Below the pieces are notes generated by a model. It saw only the letters and a list, made by a program, of their open reading frames with translations. It was not told where the DNA came from and made no database searches. From JAWKXU01 sp964468045 (GTDB taxonomy: Bacteria; Pseudomonadota; Alphaproteobacteria; Sphingomonadales; Sphingomonadaceae): a stretch of DNA of 64,000 nucleotides. Location: the NCBI GenBank assembly GCA_964468045.1, contig CAYXTO010000009.1:62001-126000 (forward strand), read 5' to 3'. Shown piece after piece: positions 27,479-36,466 of this stretch (its first letter is position 1; every line of letters starts with the position of its first letter). Made by a program: the position numbers and the translations under genes.

Positions 27479-27510
27479 CCTGAGAAGCGGCGAAATGTCG
27501 CTTTCTCAGG
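27479..27510. terminator. Stem-loop after grpE
   Basis: CCTGAGAAGCG (27479-27489) pairs with CGCTTTCTCAGG (27499-27510) with one bulged A and a 9-nt loop. There is no T-run after it, so it may be a weak or Rho-assisted terminator or an mRNA-stabilising hairpin ending the hrcA-grpE transcript. Confidence 0.5.
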
Positions 27511-27567
27511 AACATGGCCCAGTACCTGCCGTTGGTGTTCCATAAAGAACGCAACGGAGATTTGATC

Positions 27568-27822
27568 ATGCGCATGTGGATTGTTCCCGCCGCGGCTGCC
27601 GGCTTGCTTGCCTTGGGCGCCTGCTCCAGCAATTACGCCGGTGAGGGCGCTCTTGCAGGGGCAGCCGTGGGTGCGGGTGTCGGCGCGGTCAGAGGTGGAG
27701 ATATTGGTGAAAGCGCCGCGATCGGCGCTGGCGTGGGCGCAGTGGGTGGTGCTTTGATCAAGAAGGACGGCAAGTGCTACCGCCGCGACCGCTATGGCGA
27801 CGAATATCGCGTGCGCTGCTGA
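27568..27822 (+). CDS. Small glycine-zipper lipoprotein
   Basis: An 84-residue protein: MRMWIVPAAAAGLLALGAC is a lipoprotein signal with the lipidated Cys at residue 19. A glycine-zipper repeat (ALAGAAVGAGVGAVRGG, then AAIGAGVGAVGGALI) follows, and a basic Cys-containing tail ends the protein. Such proteins sit in the outer membrane. The start at 27568 is favoured by GGAG eight bases upstream and by the signal sequence; the frame is open to 27514. Confidence 0.82.
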   Translation: MRMWIVPAAAAGLLALGACSSNYAGEGALAGAAVGAGVGAVRGGDIGESAAIGAGVGAVGGALIKKDGKCYRRDRYGDEYRVRC

Positions 27823-27834
27823 CAGCAGCAGAGT

Positions 27835-28347
27835 TCAACCGGTTCTGCCCGCGTTTCGGAAATTCACGAGATTATCATAAACGCGGGCATCGCTTGCTCC
27901 TGCAATCCGTGCCCCCTGTCGCAAGAGAAAGGCATGGCGTACGATTTCCGCCTGTTGCTCGATGCCATAGGCGCCCAAAGGCTTCCCGGGTGAAAGCACG
28001 TAGCGATAGCGGCAGAACGGGTGGCGCATGAGCGGCAGATACCAGGCGCCGCGCTGCTGGGTCTGCCAGATATGCGTCATTTCATGGATGAACAGGCCCT
28101 GGCGCTCCAGCGGGGAACTGGCAAAATCCTCGCAATAAAGGCTTCCATCCGGATGGAAATGGATATGGCCGCAAGGCGCCATCGCCACTTTGCGTGACTG
28201 AAATAAGAACCATTTGCGCCGCCGGATCGAGACGCGTCCGTAATCGACCTCATCTCCGAAGATCGACCGGGCGAGGGCGACCTCCCCCTTGCTGAGCGGG
28301 CGCTCGCCCCCGGCCGGACAGAATTGCTTGGCGGGGGCGACTGCCAT
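27835..28347 (-). CDS. Small HExxH-containing protein (vgr-related protein)
   Basis: A 170-residue protein with FIHEMTHIWQ near residue 86, a zincin-type HExxH motif, and a later Glu in GIEQQAEIVRH that could be the third ligand. A family with this look is often named vgr-related protein in Sphingomonads; its activity is untested. It starts 2 bp after the PCu(A)C chaperone gene on the same strand, so the two are likely co-transcribed. Confidence 0.75.
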   Translation of the reverse strand: MAVAPAKQFCPAGGERPLSKGEVALARSIFGDEVDYGRVSIRRRKWFLFQSRKVAMAPCGHIHFHPDGSLYCEDFASSPLERQGLFIHEMTHIWQTQQRGAWYLPLMRHPFCRYRYVLSPGKPLGAYGIEQQAEIVRHAFLLRQGARIAGASDARVYDNLVNFRNAGRTG

Positions 28348-28349
28348 GG

Positions 28350-28829
28350 TCAGTTCGCGGCTCCCGGTGCCTCGACCTTGGCCGGGAAGCTCATCTTGTC
28401 GCCGCCGGCGAAGGTAACGGTCACTTCGGTGGTGTCGCCCGCCTTGAGCGCAGGATCGAGATCCATCGCCATGACATGCTTGCCGCCCGGCTCGAACTTC
28501 ACCGGCTCACCCTTGTTCAGTGTCAGCGGGGCCATCGCGGCCATGGTCGTCTGGCCGTTCTGGGTGACGGTTTCATGCATCATGGTTTGCTTGGCGCCCG
28601 CGACCTCAACCGTGCGCATGGCCACGAATTCATCGCCGGCATTGATGATATCGAAATAGATTACACCCGGATTGCCGTTTACCGCAGGCAGGACAAGGCG
28701 CGCATTGGATGCGCTTACCCCGGGAATTCCATCCGGTGCCGCTTCCGCCGGCGGGCTCTCTTTCTGACAACTGGCAAGTGCCCCTGCGCAAAGCACCAGC
28801 AAAACGGGTGCGACGCTCGAATATCTCAT
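28350..28829 (-). CDS. PCu(A)C-family periplasmic copper chaperone, lipoprotein form
   Basis: A 159-residue protein starting MRYSSVAPVLLVLCAGALASC, a lipoprotein signal. The mature domain shows the copper-binding motif of the family: MMHETV, MAAMAPL and the segment GGKHVMAMDL, together providing the H-x(n)-M and H-x-M ligands. Members donate Cu(I) to the CuA site of cytochrome oxidase. The ATG at 28829 has GGAG upstream; the frame extends to 28901 without a better start. Confidence 0.88.
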   Translation of the reverse strand: MRYSSVAPVLLVLCAGALASCQKESPPAEAAPDGIPGVSASNARLVLPAVNGNPGVIYFDIINAGDEFVAMRTVEVAGAKQTMMHETVTQNGQTTMAAMAPLTLNKGEPVKFEPGGKHVMAMDLDPALKAGDTTEVTVTFAGGDKMSFPAKVEAPGAAN

Positions 28830-28879
28830 AGCTTTTCTCCCTCCTGCTTCCGATTGCGGGAAACTAAGCTCCCCGATCC

Positions 28880-28909
28880 CTTGTGCAAGGAAAAACGGCA
28901 CCTATATCG
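28880..28909 (+). promoter_or_regulatory. RpoH (sigma-32) promoter of dnaK
   Basis: CTTG at 28880-28883, a 17-bp spacer, then CCTATATCG from 28901. This matches the alphaproteobacterial RpoH consensus (CTTG-N17-18-CYTATNT). Transcription would begin near 28916, giving a leader of about 95 nt before the dnaK ATG at 29009. No CIRCE element accompanies it, so dnaK here appears controlled by RpoH rather than HrcA. Confidence 0.75.
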
Positions 28910-29008
28910 CCGTCGAACCAGCAGGTTTACATGAGCCGCCGAAGCGCTTTGCCACATCCGGGAAGTGAAACGAGCGGTGTCCAACTCTTGTTTTAGGATG
29001 GTGAAAGA

Positions 29009-30922
29009 ATGGCAAAAGTTATCGGTATCGACCTGGGCACGACCAATAGCTGCGTCGCGGTGATGGATGGGGGAAAGCCCAAGGTCATAGAAAATTCCGA
29101 AGGTGCGCGCACGACGCCGTCCATCGTGGCCTTCACTAAAGATGGTGAACGCCTGATCGGCCAGCCGGCCAAGCGCCAGGCCGTGACCAACCCCGACAAC
29201 ACGATTTTCGCAGTGAAGCGCCTGATCGGCCGCCGGTTTGACGACCCTGTCACCAAGAAGGACACGGAGCTCGTCCCCTACACCATCGTCAAGGGCAAGA
29301 ACGGCGATGCCTGGGTCAATGCCGGTGGTGAGGATTATTCACCGTCGCAGATTTCCGCTTTCATCCTGCAGAAGATGAAGGAAACCGCCGAGGGCTATCT
29401 CGGCGAAACCGTCACGCAGGCAGTGATCACCGTCCCGGCCTATTTCAACGACGCCCAGCGCCAGGCGACCAAGGACGCTGGCCAGATCGCGGGCCTCGAA
29501 GTGCTGCGCATCATCAACGAGCCGACCGCGGCCGCGCTCGCTTATGGCCTCGACAAGGAAGACGGCAAGACCATCGCTGTCTATGACCTTGGCGGCGGCA
29601 CGTTCGACGTTTCCATTCTCGAAATCGGTGACGGCGTGTTCGAAGTGAAGTCCACCAATGGCGACACCTTCCTTGGCGGCGAAGACTTCGACAGCGCGAT
29701 CGTCGAATACCTGGCCGACAAGTTCAAGGCCAAGGAGAACATGGACCTCAAGAACGACAAGCTCGCCCTTCAGCGGCTGAAGGAAGCCGCCGAAAAGGCC
29801 AAGATCGAGCTGTCGAGCGCCCAGACCACGGAAATCAACCTGCCGTTCATCACCGCCCGCATGGAAGGCGGCAGCACAACCCCGCTGCACCTGGTCGAAA
29901 CCATCACCCGTTCCGATCTCGAAAAGCTTGTCGGCAAGCTGATCGAGCGGACCAAGGAACCGATGAAGAAGGCGCTGGCCGATGCCGGCATCTCCGCGTC
30001 GGAAATCGATGAAGTCGTGCTGGTCGGCGGCATGACCCGCATGCCCAAGGTCCGCGAGGCGGTGAAGGAATTCTTCGGCAAGGAACCGCACACCGGCGTC
30101 AATCCCGACGAAGTGGTGGCGATGGGCGCTGCGATCCAGGCAGGCGTGCTGCAGGGCGATGTGAAGGACGTTCTCCTGCTCGACGTGACCCCGCTTTCGC
30201 TGGGCATCGAAACGCTGGGCGGCGTGTTCACCCGCATGATCGACCGCAACACCACGATCCCCACCAAGAAGACGCAGGTCTATTCCACTGCCGAGGATAA
30301 TCAGCAGGCGGTGACGATCCGGGTCTTCCAGGGCGAACGCGAAATGGCGGCGGACAACAAGCTGCTCGGCCAGTTCGACTTGCTCGGCATTCCGCCGGCG
30401 CCGCGTGGCGTGCCCCAGATCGAGGTTACTTTCGATATCGACGCCAACGGCATCGTCAACGTGTCCGCCAAGGACAAGGGCACGGGCAAGGAACAGCAGA
30501 TCAAGATCCAGGCGTCCGGCGGTCTTTCGGATTCCGACATCGACCAGATGGTCCGGGATGCCGAAAAGTTCGCGGAAGAGGACAAGAAGCGGCGCGAGGC
30601 GGCCGAAGCCCGCAACAACGCCGACAGCCTTGTCCATGCGACCGAGAAGCAGCTCGAGGAACATGGGGACAAGATCGATGCCGATCTCAAGTCCCAGATC
30701 GAGGCTGCCATCGCCGAGGCGAAGACCGCCATCGAAAGCGGCGACGCCACGGAAATGAACGCCAAGACCCAGGCCCTTACCGAACTGGCCATGAAGATGG
30801 GCCAGGCGATTTACGAGAAGGAGCAGGCAGCTGGTGCAAGCGCCACTACCGGCGACGCAGCAGGCAGCGAGGATGTTGTCGATGCCGAGTTCTCCGAAGT
30901 CGACGAAGAGAACAAGGGCTGA
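29009..30922 (+). CDS. dnaK: Chaperone DnaK (Hsp70)
   Basis: A 637-residue Hsp70. ATPase-domain signatures: IGIDLGTTNSCVAVM, YDLGGGTFDVSILEIGDG and VLVGGMTRMPKVR. The substrate-binding domain and lid follow the linker LLLDVTPLSLG near residue 393, and the C-terminus ends with the acidic tail SEVDEENKG. Complete and typical. Preceded by an RpoH promoter and followed by dnaJ after a 70-bp gap that holds a strong hairpin. Confidence 0.98.
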   Translation: MAKVIGIDLGTTNSCVAVMDGGKPKVIENSEGARTTPSIVAFTKDGERLIGQPAKRQAVTNPDNTIFAVKRLIGRRFDDPVTKKDTELVPYTIVKGKNGDAWVNAGGEDYSPSQISAFILQKMKETAEGYLGETVTQAVITVPAYFNDAQRQATKDAGQIAGLEVLRIINEPTAAALAYGLDKEDGKTIAVYDLGGGTFDVSILEIGDGVFEVKSTNGDTFLGGEDFDSAIVEYLADKFKAKENMDLKNDKLALQRLKEAAEKAKIELSSAQTTEINLPFITARMEGGSTTPLHLVETITRSDLEKLVGKLIERTKEPMKKALADAGISASEIDEVVLVGGMTRMPKVREAVKEFFGKEPHTGVNPDEVVAMGAAIQAGVLQGDVKDVLLLDVTPLSLGIETLGGVFTRMIDRNTTIPTKKTQVYSTAEDNQQAVTIRVFQGEREMAADNKLLGQFDLLGIPPAPRGVPQIEVTFDIDANGIVNVSAKDKGTGKEQQIKIQASGGLSDSDIDQMVRDAEKFAEEDKKRREAAEARNNADSLVHATEKQLEEHGDKIDADLKSQIEAAIAEAKTAIESGDATEMNAKTQALTELAMKMGQAIYEKEQAAGASATTGDAAGSEDVVDAEFSEVDEENKG

Positions 30923-30940
30923 TCGCCTGATTGGAACGCA

Positions 30941-30975
30941 AGCCACTGCCGGTAGGACAAACATCGGCAGTGGCT
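30941..30975 (+). other. Perfect hairpin between dnaK and dnaJ
   Basis: AGCCACTGCCG (30941-30951) and CGGCAGTGGCT (30965-30975) are exact inverse repeats of 11 bp around a 13-nt loop. No T-run follows, and the dnaJ ATG is only 18 nt downstream. It is more likely a processing or attenuation hairpin that sets the dnaK:dnaJ ratio than a full terminator. Confidence 0.65.
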
Positions 30976-30992
30976 GAGTTGGGCGAGGGGCA

Positions 30993-32120
30993 ATGACAAC
31001 TGGCGTCGATTACTACGAGCTGCTCGAGGTAGAGCGAACCGCGGACGACAAGTCGATCAAATCGGCTTATCGCCGGCTCGCCATGCGCTATCATCCGGAC
31101 AAGAATCCGGGCTGCGGAGAATCCGAGGCGAAATTTAAGGCCATCAGTGAGGCTTACGATTGCCTGAAAGACCCGCAGAAGCGCGCCGCTTACGACCGCT
31201 TCGGCCACGCCGCGTTCCAGCAGGGCATGGGCAATGGCGGCGGACGCGGTCCAGGGGCCGATTTCAGCGACATCGGGGATATATTCGAAACGATCTTCGG
31301 CAGCGCGTTCGGCGGCGGCCGCCAGCAGACCCGGCGCGGCGCGGATTTGCGCTATGACATGGAAATAGGCCTCGAGGAGGCTTTTCATGGCAAGGAAGCG
31401 AAGATCGAAGTCGAGATCTCCGTGAGTTGCGAGCCATGCAATGGCACCGGCGCCGAACCGGGCACCGGCGCACGCGCCTGCGGCACTTGCCACGGGCACG
31501 GCAAGGTCCGCACCCAGCAAGGTTTCTTCGTGGTCGATCGCCCTTGCCCGCAATGCCATGGCCGGGGCGAGGTGATCGAGCGGCCCTGCCGCAATTGCGG
31601 AGGGGAAGGGCGGGTCGACAAGAGCCAGACCCTGGATATCTCGATTCCCCCCGGCGTCGATCACGGCACCCGCATCCGCCTGTCGGGCAAGGGTGAGGCC
31701 GGGCCGCGCGGTGCCCCGCCGGGCGACCTGTACATTTTCATGCATGTCCGGCCGCACAAGGTATTCCAGCGCGACGGAACCACTCTGGCGACGCGGGTTC
31801 CGATCAGCTTCACCACGGCCGCGCTCGGCGGACAGATAGAAATCCCCGGACTCGATGGAGAAGCCATCTCCATCGAAATCCCCGCAGGCATTCAGTCCGG
31901 GAAGCAACTTCGCAAGCGGGGCGCCGGGATGCCCGTGCTGCAATCGAGAGGGCGCGGCGATCTGGTGGTCGAGATCATGGTCGAGACACCGACCCGGCTC
32001 AGCCCGAGGCAGAAGGAACTGCTCCAGGAGTTCCAGGAAACCGAAACCGGGGAAGAATGCCCGGAATCGCGCGGTTTCTTCGATAAGCTGAAAGATGCCT
32101 GGAACGACCTGACCGAATAG
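30993..32120 (+). CDS. dnaJ: Chaperone DnaJ (Hsp40)
   Basis: A 375-residue co-chaperone. The J domain has HPD at residues 34-36. A Gly/Phe-rich linker follows, then the zinc-binding region (about residues 145-225) with all four CxxCxGxG repeats: CEPCNGTG, CGTCHGHG, CPQCHGRG and CRNCGGEG. Its C-terminal substrate domains are complete. Second gene of the dnaK-dnaJ unit. Confidence 0.97.
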   Translation: MTTGVDYYELLEVERTADDKSIKSAYRRLAMRYHPDKNPGCGESEAKFKAISEAYDCLKDPQKRAAYDRFGHAAFQQGMGNGGGRGPGADFSDIGDIFETIFGSAFGGGRQQTRRGADLRYDMEIGLEEAFHGKEAKIEVEISVSCEPCNGTGAEPGTGARACGTCHGHGKVRTQQGFFVVDRPCPQCHGRGEVIERPCRNCGGEGRVDKSQTLDISIPPGVDHGTRIRLSGKGEAGPRGAPPGDLYIFMHVRPHKVFQRDGTTLATRVPISFTTAALGGQIEIPGLDGEAISIEIPAGIQSGKQLRKRGAGMPVLQSRGRGDLVVEIMVETPTRLSPRQKELLQEFQETETGEECPESRGFFDKLKDAWNDLTE

Positions 32121-32136
32121 GGCCAGAGGATTGATA

Positions 32137-34455
32137 TCACTCCGGCAGCCGGGAACGCACTTCGTTCCGCAGACCCGGCACCAGGGCGGGATCGGCTCCG
32201 AGGCGGGATTCCTCTTCATCCAGGATGGCCAGGAAAAGCTCTCGCTTGAACCGCGCGATTTCGTCCTTGTCCATCGGGTCGGTTATGGTCGACACTACCA
32301 GGTCAACCATTCTTTCCGCGCCATGCAGGCGTCCCCACAAATAATCGTTTTCGCGGTAGGCACGGCTGAAGAATGCGCCGAAATTATAGAACTCCGTGCC
32401 GCGCAGCGTGACCCGCGTGCCGCCGGGCCGGATCGACTTGGCATCATCGGGCGAGATCCGATCGACCTTGATCGGATTGAATTCCGTGAAGCCTTCGTTG
32501 TGCAGCAAGGGTAGCGTCGCGACATCGTAGAAGGGGAAGCCGAGATAGGCGAGCAGCATCCGCCGCCTCAGCAACGAGGGCATGGCGGCGAGCCCCTCGG
32601 CGAAATGTGTTTCCACCTGCTCGTCCACGCCCGGCAGATCCCTGATCCGGGCCAGGGCATCCAGCGCACCGCCGGGATCTTCGAGCACGCGTTCGGCGAT
32701 CGAACCGAAATTTTCGCCCAGCCAATCCACCGATTCCCGCTCGAAGTAGAAGGACAGCGCGTCATAGACCAGCTTGCGGGCCGCTTCGCTGTCAGCCTCC
32801 GGAATATCCGGATCGAATTCCCAATCCCTGGCCAGACGCCGGGCGAGCAGCCGCAAGCGACGGATGCGGAATGCGATGTCATGGGCGCGGAAGAAGGCAA
32901 TGGCGGCTTCGCTGGCTCCTCCCTTGGGCGAGGAAAGCCGCTCCAGGCCGCGCTTCGCGAGTTCCTGCCGCAGCCTTATGGCGATCGGCGCCGGATCGGG
33001 AAGCAGCAGGCCCGGCGCGGCATCGAATATGCTGCGGGCCAGATGGTCGATGATCCCGGTGAACTTTGCCTGGGCATATCCCTGAAAGGCAAAACCGGCC
33101 TGTTCCGCCGCGGTCTGCTGCGCCTTGGCCCGCCATGTCCGCAGGCGCTTCGGAGTCGGCTTGTCGAAGAACAGCGTCCGGCCGAAGAGCTGATCGACCG
33201 CCAGCTCGACCTCGGGCCGCAACGCGGCCAGGATATGCCGCAAACGCTCCGCTTCCCGGGACTGTTCTTCCAGCATCTCCAGATTGTCCCGGATCGGCTG
33301 CTCGCGCGGAATGGTGGAAAGCGAGCCGAAGATCGCGGAAAAGAAACCGACCGGGCGCGTCGGATCGCCGCTGACGCTGCCAACCCGGTCGGGGCGGGGG
33401 TCGATATAGACGAAGCGTCGGTCGACTTCGCGTTGGGCGGGGCGCTTGCCCAGCACGGCGGCGGCTTCCGCGAAGGGTGCGTTCACGAGAACCGAACCAT
33501 CTATCAGCGAGACGGTTTCGAGATCGCCCTGGCGGACATGGGCCGGCATCACTCGCTTGAGGAAGTCGCCGCGATTGGTCCATTCCCGCTTTCCTTCCCG
33601 CGCAAGCTGGTCGATCTCCGAAAGCTGGAGCGGCGGGAACGCGCCCGGAAAACTCGCGGTCGAGCGCGCGGCGAAAACGAGCTCCAGCGGATCGGCAAGC
33701 TCCGTCCCTCCTTCCAGCGGAGTACGGGAATGAAAGCCCAGGGTAAGCCGGTGTTCGCTTTCCTCCACCACCGGTGGGCTGTTGAGCCGGAGCAATTCGC
33801 GATAACCCCGGAAATCGGTCGCGGTGACGAACAGGTCGACCGGATGCCCGGCGGGCAGGAGCGGCTCTTCAGGCGGCACGCCGGCCATCGCGGCGAGCGC
33901 TTCGGACAGCAGGCGGGAAAAGCCGATTCCGGAAAAGGGCGGAGCGAACCAGCGGCTGCGGATGAAGCGCGACAGCTTGGTGCGCACCTCATGGCGGGTC
34001 TCGGGCGCGACGCTTTCGGTCACCGCGTTGCCGGGCCTCGTCAGCATGAACTGGACCAGCGGCCAGGCCCATTGCTTGGCGGCGCGCGACCAGGGCCTGG
34101 CTTCCGGATCCAGCAGCCGGTCGACATCGGCGGTCGAAAGCCAGAGCTCGGTCAACGGTTCCAGCGAGCGCCCGGAATGGATCGCCTCGGCCAGGAAAAC
34201 CGCATTGATCCCGCCAGCGCTCGCTCCGCTCAATATGTCCGGCAGCACCCTCAGGCGCACTTCATGCTTGCGCGAGATAGTCTCCAGCAGCCGGCAATAA
34301 ACTTCCTCGCTGCCGCCGGCGCAACTGCGCGCGGAATGGAATTCCCGGCTCGCACGCGCGAGCTTCCAGATCTCCTTGGTGACGCCATGCATATAGACGG
34401 CAAGGCTGACACCCCCATAACAGACAAGCGCTATCCTGAGTTCCTTCTGGCGCAT
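32137..34455 (-). CDS. Patatin-like phospholipase (DUF3376-containing)
   Basis: A 772-residue protein with an N-terminal patatin domain: oxyanion segment YGGVSLAVYMHG near residue 13, nucleophile Ser79 in GASAGG, and a catalytic Asp in LIDGSVLVNAPF near residue 314. The long C-terminal half corresponds to the DUF3376 extension seen in large bacterial patatin-like proteins. It probably hydrolyses phospholipid acyl chains in the cytoplasm or at the membrane. The ATG at 34455 is preferred over one 7 codons upstream because AGGA lies just before it. Confidence 0.85.
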   Translation of the reverse strand: MRQKELRIALVCYGGVSLAVYMHGVTKEIWKLARASREFHSARSCAGGSEEVYCRLLETISRKHEVRLRVLPDILSGASAGGINAVFLAEAIHSGRSLEPLTELWLSTADVDRLLDPEARPWSRAAKQWAWPLVQFMLTRPGNAVTESVAPETRHEVRTKLSRFIRSRWFAPPFSGIGFSRLLSEALAAMAGVPPEEPLLPAGHPVDLFVTATDFRGYRELLRLNSPPVVEESEHRLTLGFHSRTPLEGGTELADPLELVFAARSTASFPGAFPPLQLSEIDQLAREGKREWTNRGDFLKRVMPAHVRQGDLETVSLIDGSVLVNAPFAEAAAVLGKRPAQREVDRRFVYIDPRPDRVGSVSGDPTRPVGFFSAIFGSLSTIPREQPIRDNLEMLEEQSREAERLRHILAALRPEVELAVDQLFGRTLFFDKPTPKRLRTWRAKAQQTAAEQAGFAFQGYAQAKFTGIIDHLARSIFDAAPGLLLPDPAPIAIRLRQELAKRGLERLSSPKGGASEAAIAFFRAHDIAFRIRRLRLLARRLARDWEFDPDIPEADSEAARKLVYDALSFYFERESVDWLGENFGSIAERVLEDPGGALDALARIRDLPGVDEQVETHFAEGLAAMPSLLRRRMLLAYLGFPFYDVATLPLLHNEGFTEFNPIKVDRISPDDAKSIRPGGTRVTLRGTEFYNFGAFFSRAYRENDYLWGRLHGAERMVDLVVSTITDPMDKDEIARFKRELFLAILDEEESRLGADPALVPGLRNEVRSRLPE

Positions 34456-34553
34456 TGCGTCCTGATGGCAGCACACTGCGCCAATCTCAAGAAATGGCTG
34501 TGGATGAGTTGAACCGCGCTTGTGTTCCTCTTGTGTTCCACCTAGATAACCGT

Positions 34554-35921
34554 ATGGCCAAAACCAAACGCCGTTACATCTGCCAGGCCTGTGGCAGCGT
34601 GTCCCACCGCTGGCAGGGGCAATGCCCCGATTGCGCGGAATGGAACACTCTTGCCGAGGATGCGCCAGCCACTGTGTTCTCCCAGAAGCATGACCTTTCC
34701 GGCGGTGGCCGAATGGTCGAATTCGTCTCGCTCGATGCGCCGGGCGAATTGCCCGTCCGGCGGGCCACGGGCATTGCGGAGCTGGATCGCGCGCTGGGCG
34801 GAGGTCTGGTGCCGGGCTCGGCGATCCTGATGGGTGGCGATCCGGGGATCGGCAAGTCCACCTTGCTATTGCAGGCGGCCGCCAAAGTCGCGCAGGATGG
34901 CGCGCGCGTGGTCTATATCAGCGGAGAGGAGGCAACCGGGCAGGTCCGCCTCAGGGCGATGCGGCTCGGCCTCGGCGATGCACCGATCCGCCTTGCCGCC
35001 GCCACGTCCGTCCGGGACATCCTGACGACCCTGGGCGGCATGGAACCGCCCGCCCTGCTGGTGATCGATTCGATACAGACCATGCATTCCGACATGATCG
35101 AAGGAGCGCCGGGGACGGTGAGCCAGGTGCGCGGCTGCGCCTTCGAGCTGATCCGCTATGCCAAGGAGAACGGCGTCGCGCTGGTGATGGTTGGCCATGT
35201 GACCAAGGACGGCACGATCGCCGGCCCGCGGGTGCTGGAACATATGGTCGATGTGGTGATGAGCTTCGAAGGGGAGCGCAGCCACCAGTATCGCATTCTC
35301 CGCGCGCTCAAGAACCGGTTCGGCGCCGTGGACGAGATCGGTGTCTTCGCCATGGCCGGACAAGGCCTCGAAGAAGTGTCCAACCCCTCCATGCTGTTCC
35401 TTTCGGGCCGGGACGATCCGATCGCGGGAAGCGCGGTATTCCCGGCACTGGAAGGAACCCGTCCGGTGCTGGTGGAAGTGCAGGCATTGATCGTGCGCCT
35501 GCAAAGCGGCGCGACTCCGCGCCGTGCGGTGGTGGGATGGGATTCGGGCCGGCTCGCCATGCTGCTTGCCGTGCTGGAGGCGCGCTGCGGGCTGAATTTC
35601 TCCTCCGCCGAAGTCTACCTCAATGTTGCCGGCGGATACCGCCTGTCAGACCCTGCGGCCGATCTCGCCATCGCCGCGGCACTGGTTTCCGCGCTGGCGG
35701 ATCGCCCCTTAGCCATACGATCGGTGTGGTTCGGCGAAGTGTCCCTTGCCGGCGAAATCCGTCCGGTCGCCCATGCCGGCTTGAGGATGCGCGAAGCGGT
35801 CAAGCTCGGCTTCGATCAGGGCTATGGCCCTGCCGAGATTTCCCCGCCCCTGGAAAGCCGGAAGTTCACAGGCCTGAAGATGCTGCCGAACCTCGTTGAC
35901 CGGATAATGGGGAGCGCATAA
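34554..35921 (+). CDS. radA: DNA repair protein RadA
   Basis: A 455-residue RecA-related branch-migration helicase. The N-terminal zinc finger uses CQAC (residues 10-13) and CPDC (26-29). Walker A is GGDPGIGKSTL near residue 96, the RadA-specific KNRFG motif lies near residue 252, and a Lon-type S5 fold domain ends the protein. The ATG at 34554 begins MAKTKRRY, the usual start. Followed after 11 bp by cvpA. Confidence 0.97.
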   Translation: MAKTKRRYICQACGSVSHRWQGQCPDCAEWNTLAEDAPATVFSQKHDLSGGGRMVEFVSLDAPGELPVRRATGIAELDRALGGGLVPGSAILMGGDPGIGKSTLLLQAAAKVAQDGARVVYISGEEATGQVRLRAMRLGLGDAPIRLAAATSVRDILTTLGGMEPPALLVIDSIQTMHSDMIEGAPGTVSQVRGCAFELIRYAKENGVALVMVGHVTKDGTIAGPRVLEHMVDVVMSFEGERSHQYRILRALKNRFGAVDEIGVFAMAGQGLEEVSNPSMLFLSGRDDPIAGSAVFPALEGTRPVLVEVQALIVRLQSGATPRRAVVGWDSGRLAMLLAVLEARCGLNFSSAEVYLNVAGGYRLSDPAADLAIAAALVSALADRPLAIRSVWFGEVSLAGEIRPVAHAGLRMREAVKLGFDQGYGPAEISPPLESRKFTGLKMLPNLVDRIMGSA

Positions 35922-35932
35922 TCCTCCGCGCG

Positions 35933-36466
35933 ATGACCGGTTTCGATATTATCGTCCTGATCCTGGTGGCGGTTGCGGCCATTGGCGGTTTCATGCGCGG
36001 CTTCGTTCAGGAAGTCCTTTCGCTTTTGGCCTGGATACTCGCGCTGTTCGCGATCCGGTCGATGCATACGCCGCTTACCAACTGGTTCATCCCGAAGCTC
36101 GATTCCGCCAGCGGTGCGGCGATTCTGTCCTTCGCCCTGCTTCTTCTGATTCCCTATGCGGGGATGAAGCTGATCGCCTCCCATGCGGGGCGGACGACCC
36201 GCGCATCCTTGCTTGGCCCGCTGGATCGCATCCTCGGCCTGGGGTTCGGCACCCTCAAAGGCCTGATCATCGCGGTGCTGGCCTTCTCGGTGCTCGCGCT
36301 CGGTTATGACACGGTGTGGGGCGTGGCGGGGCGGCCCGCCTGGATTACGACATCGCGGTCCTACCCCTTCGTCAATGCAGCGGCAGACGAGCTGGTCGAG
36401 ATGATCGCCGAACATCGCCGCAGCGTGGAGGCACAGGCCCAATCCGATCGTAAAGCGGCACTATGA
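35933..36466 (+). CDS. CvpA-family membrane protein
   Basis: A 177-residue protein with four hydrophobic segments and the CvpA signature GGFMRGFVQEVLSLLAWI near residue 17. Relatives are needed for colicin V production and for tolerance to envelope stress. Its stop overlaps the start of the Fe-S scaffold-like gene (ATGA). Confidence 0.88.
   Translation: MTGFDIIVLILVAVAAIGGFMRGFVQEVLSLLAWILALFAIRSMHTPLTNWFIPKLDSASGAAILSFALLLLIPYAGMKLIASHAGRTTRASLLGPLDRILGLGFGTLKGLIIAVLAFSVLALGYDTVWGVAGRPAWITTSRSYPFVNAAADELVEMIAEHRRSVEAQAQSDRKAAL

Noticed and set aside
29339..30964. A long open frame on the minus strand across dnaK (541 codons)
   Set aside because: It is an antisense shadow of dnaK caused by high-GC codon usage; the protein is low in complexity, rich in Gly/Ala/Leu/His and has no family features.
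32605..34512. A 635-codon plus-strand frame opposite the patatin-like gene
   Set aside because: Shadow frame; the minus-strand gene has complete catalytic motifs.
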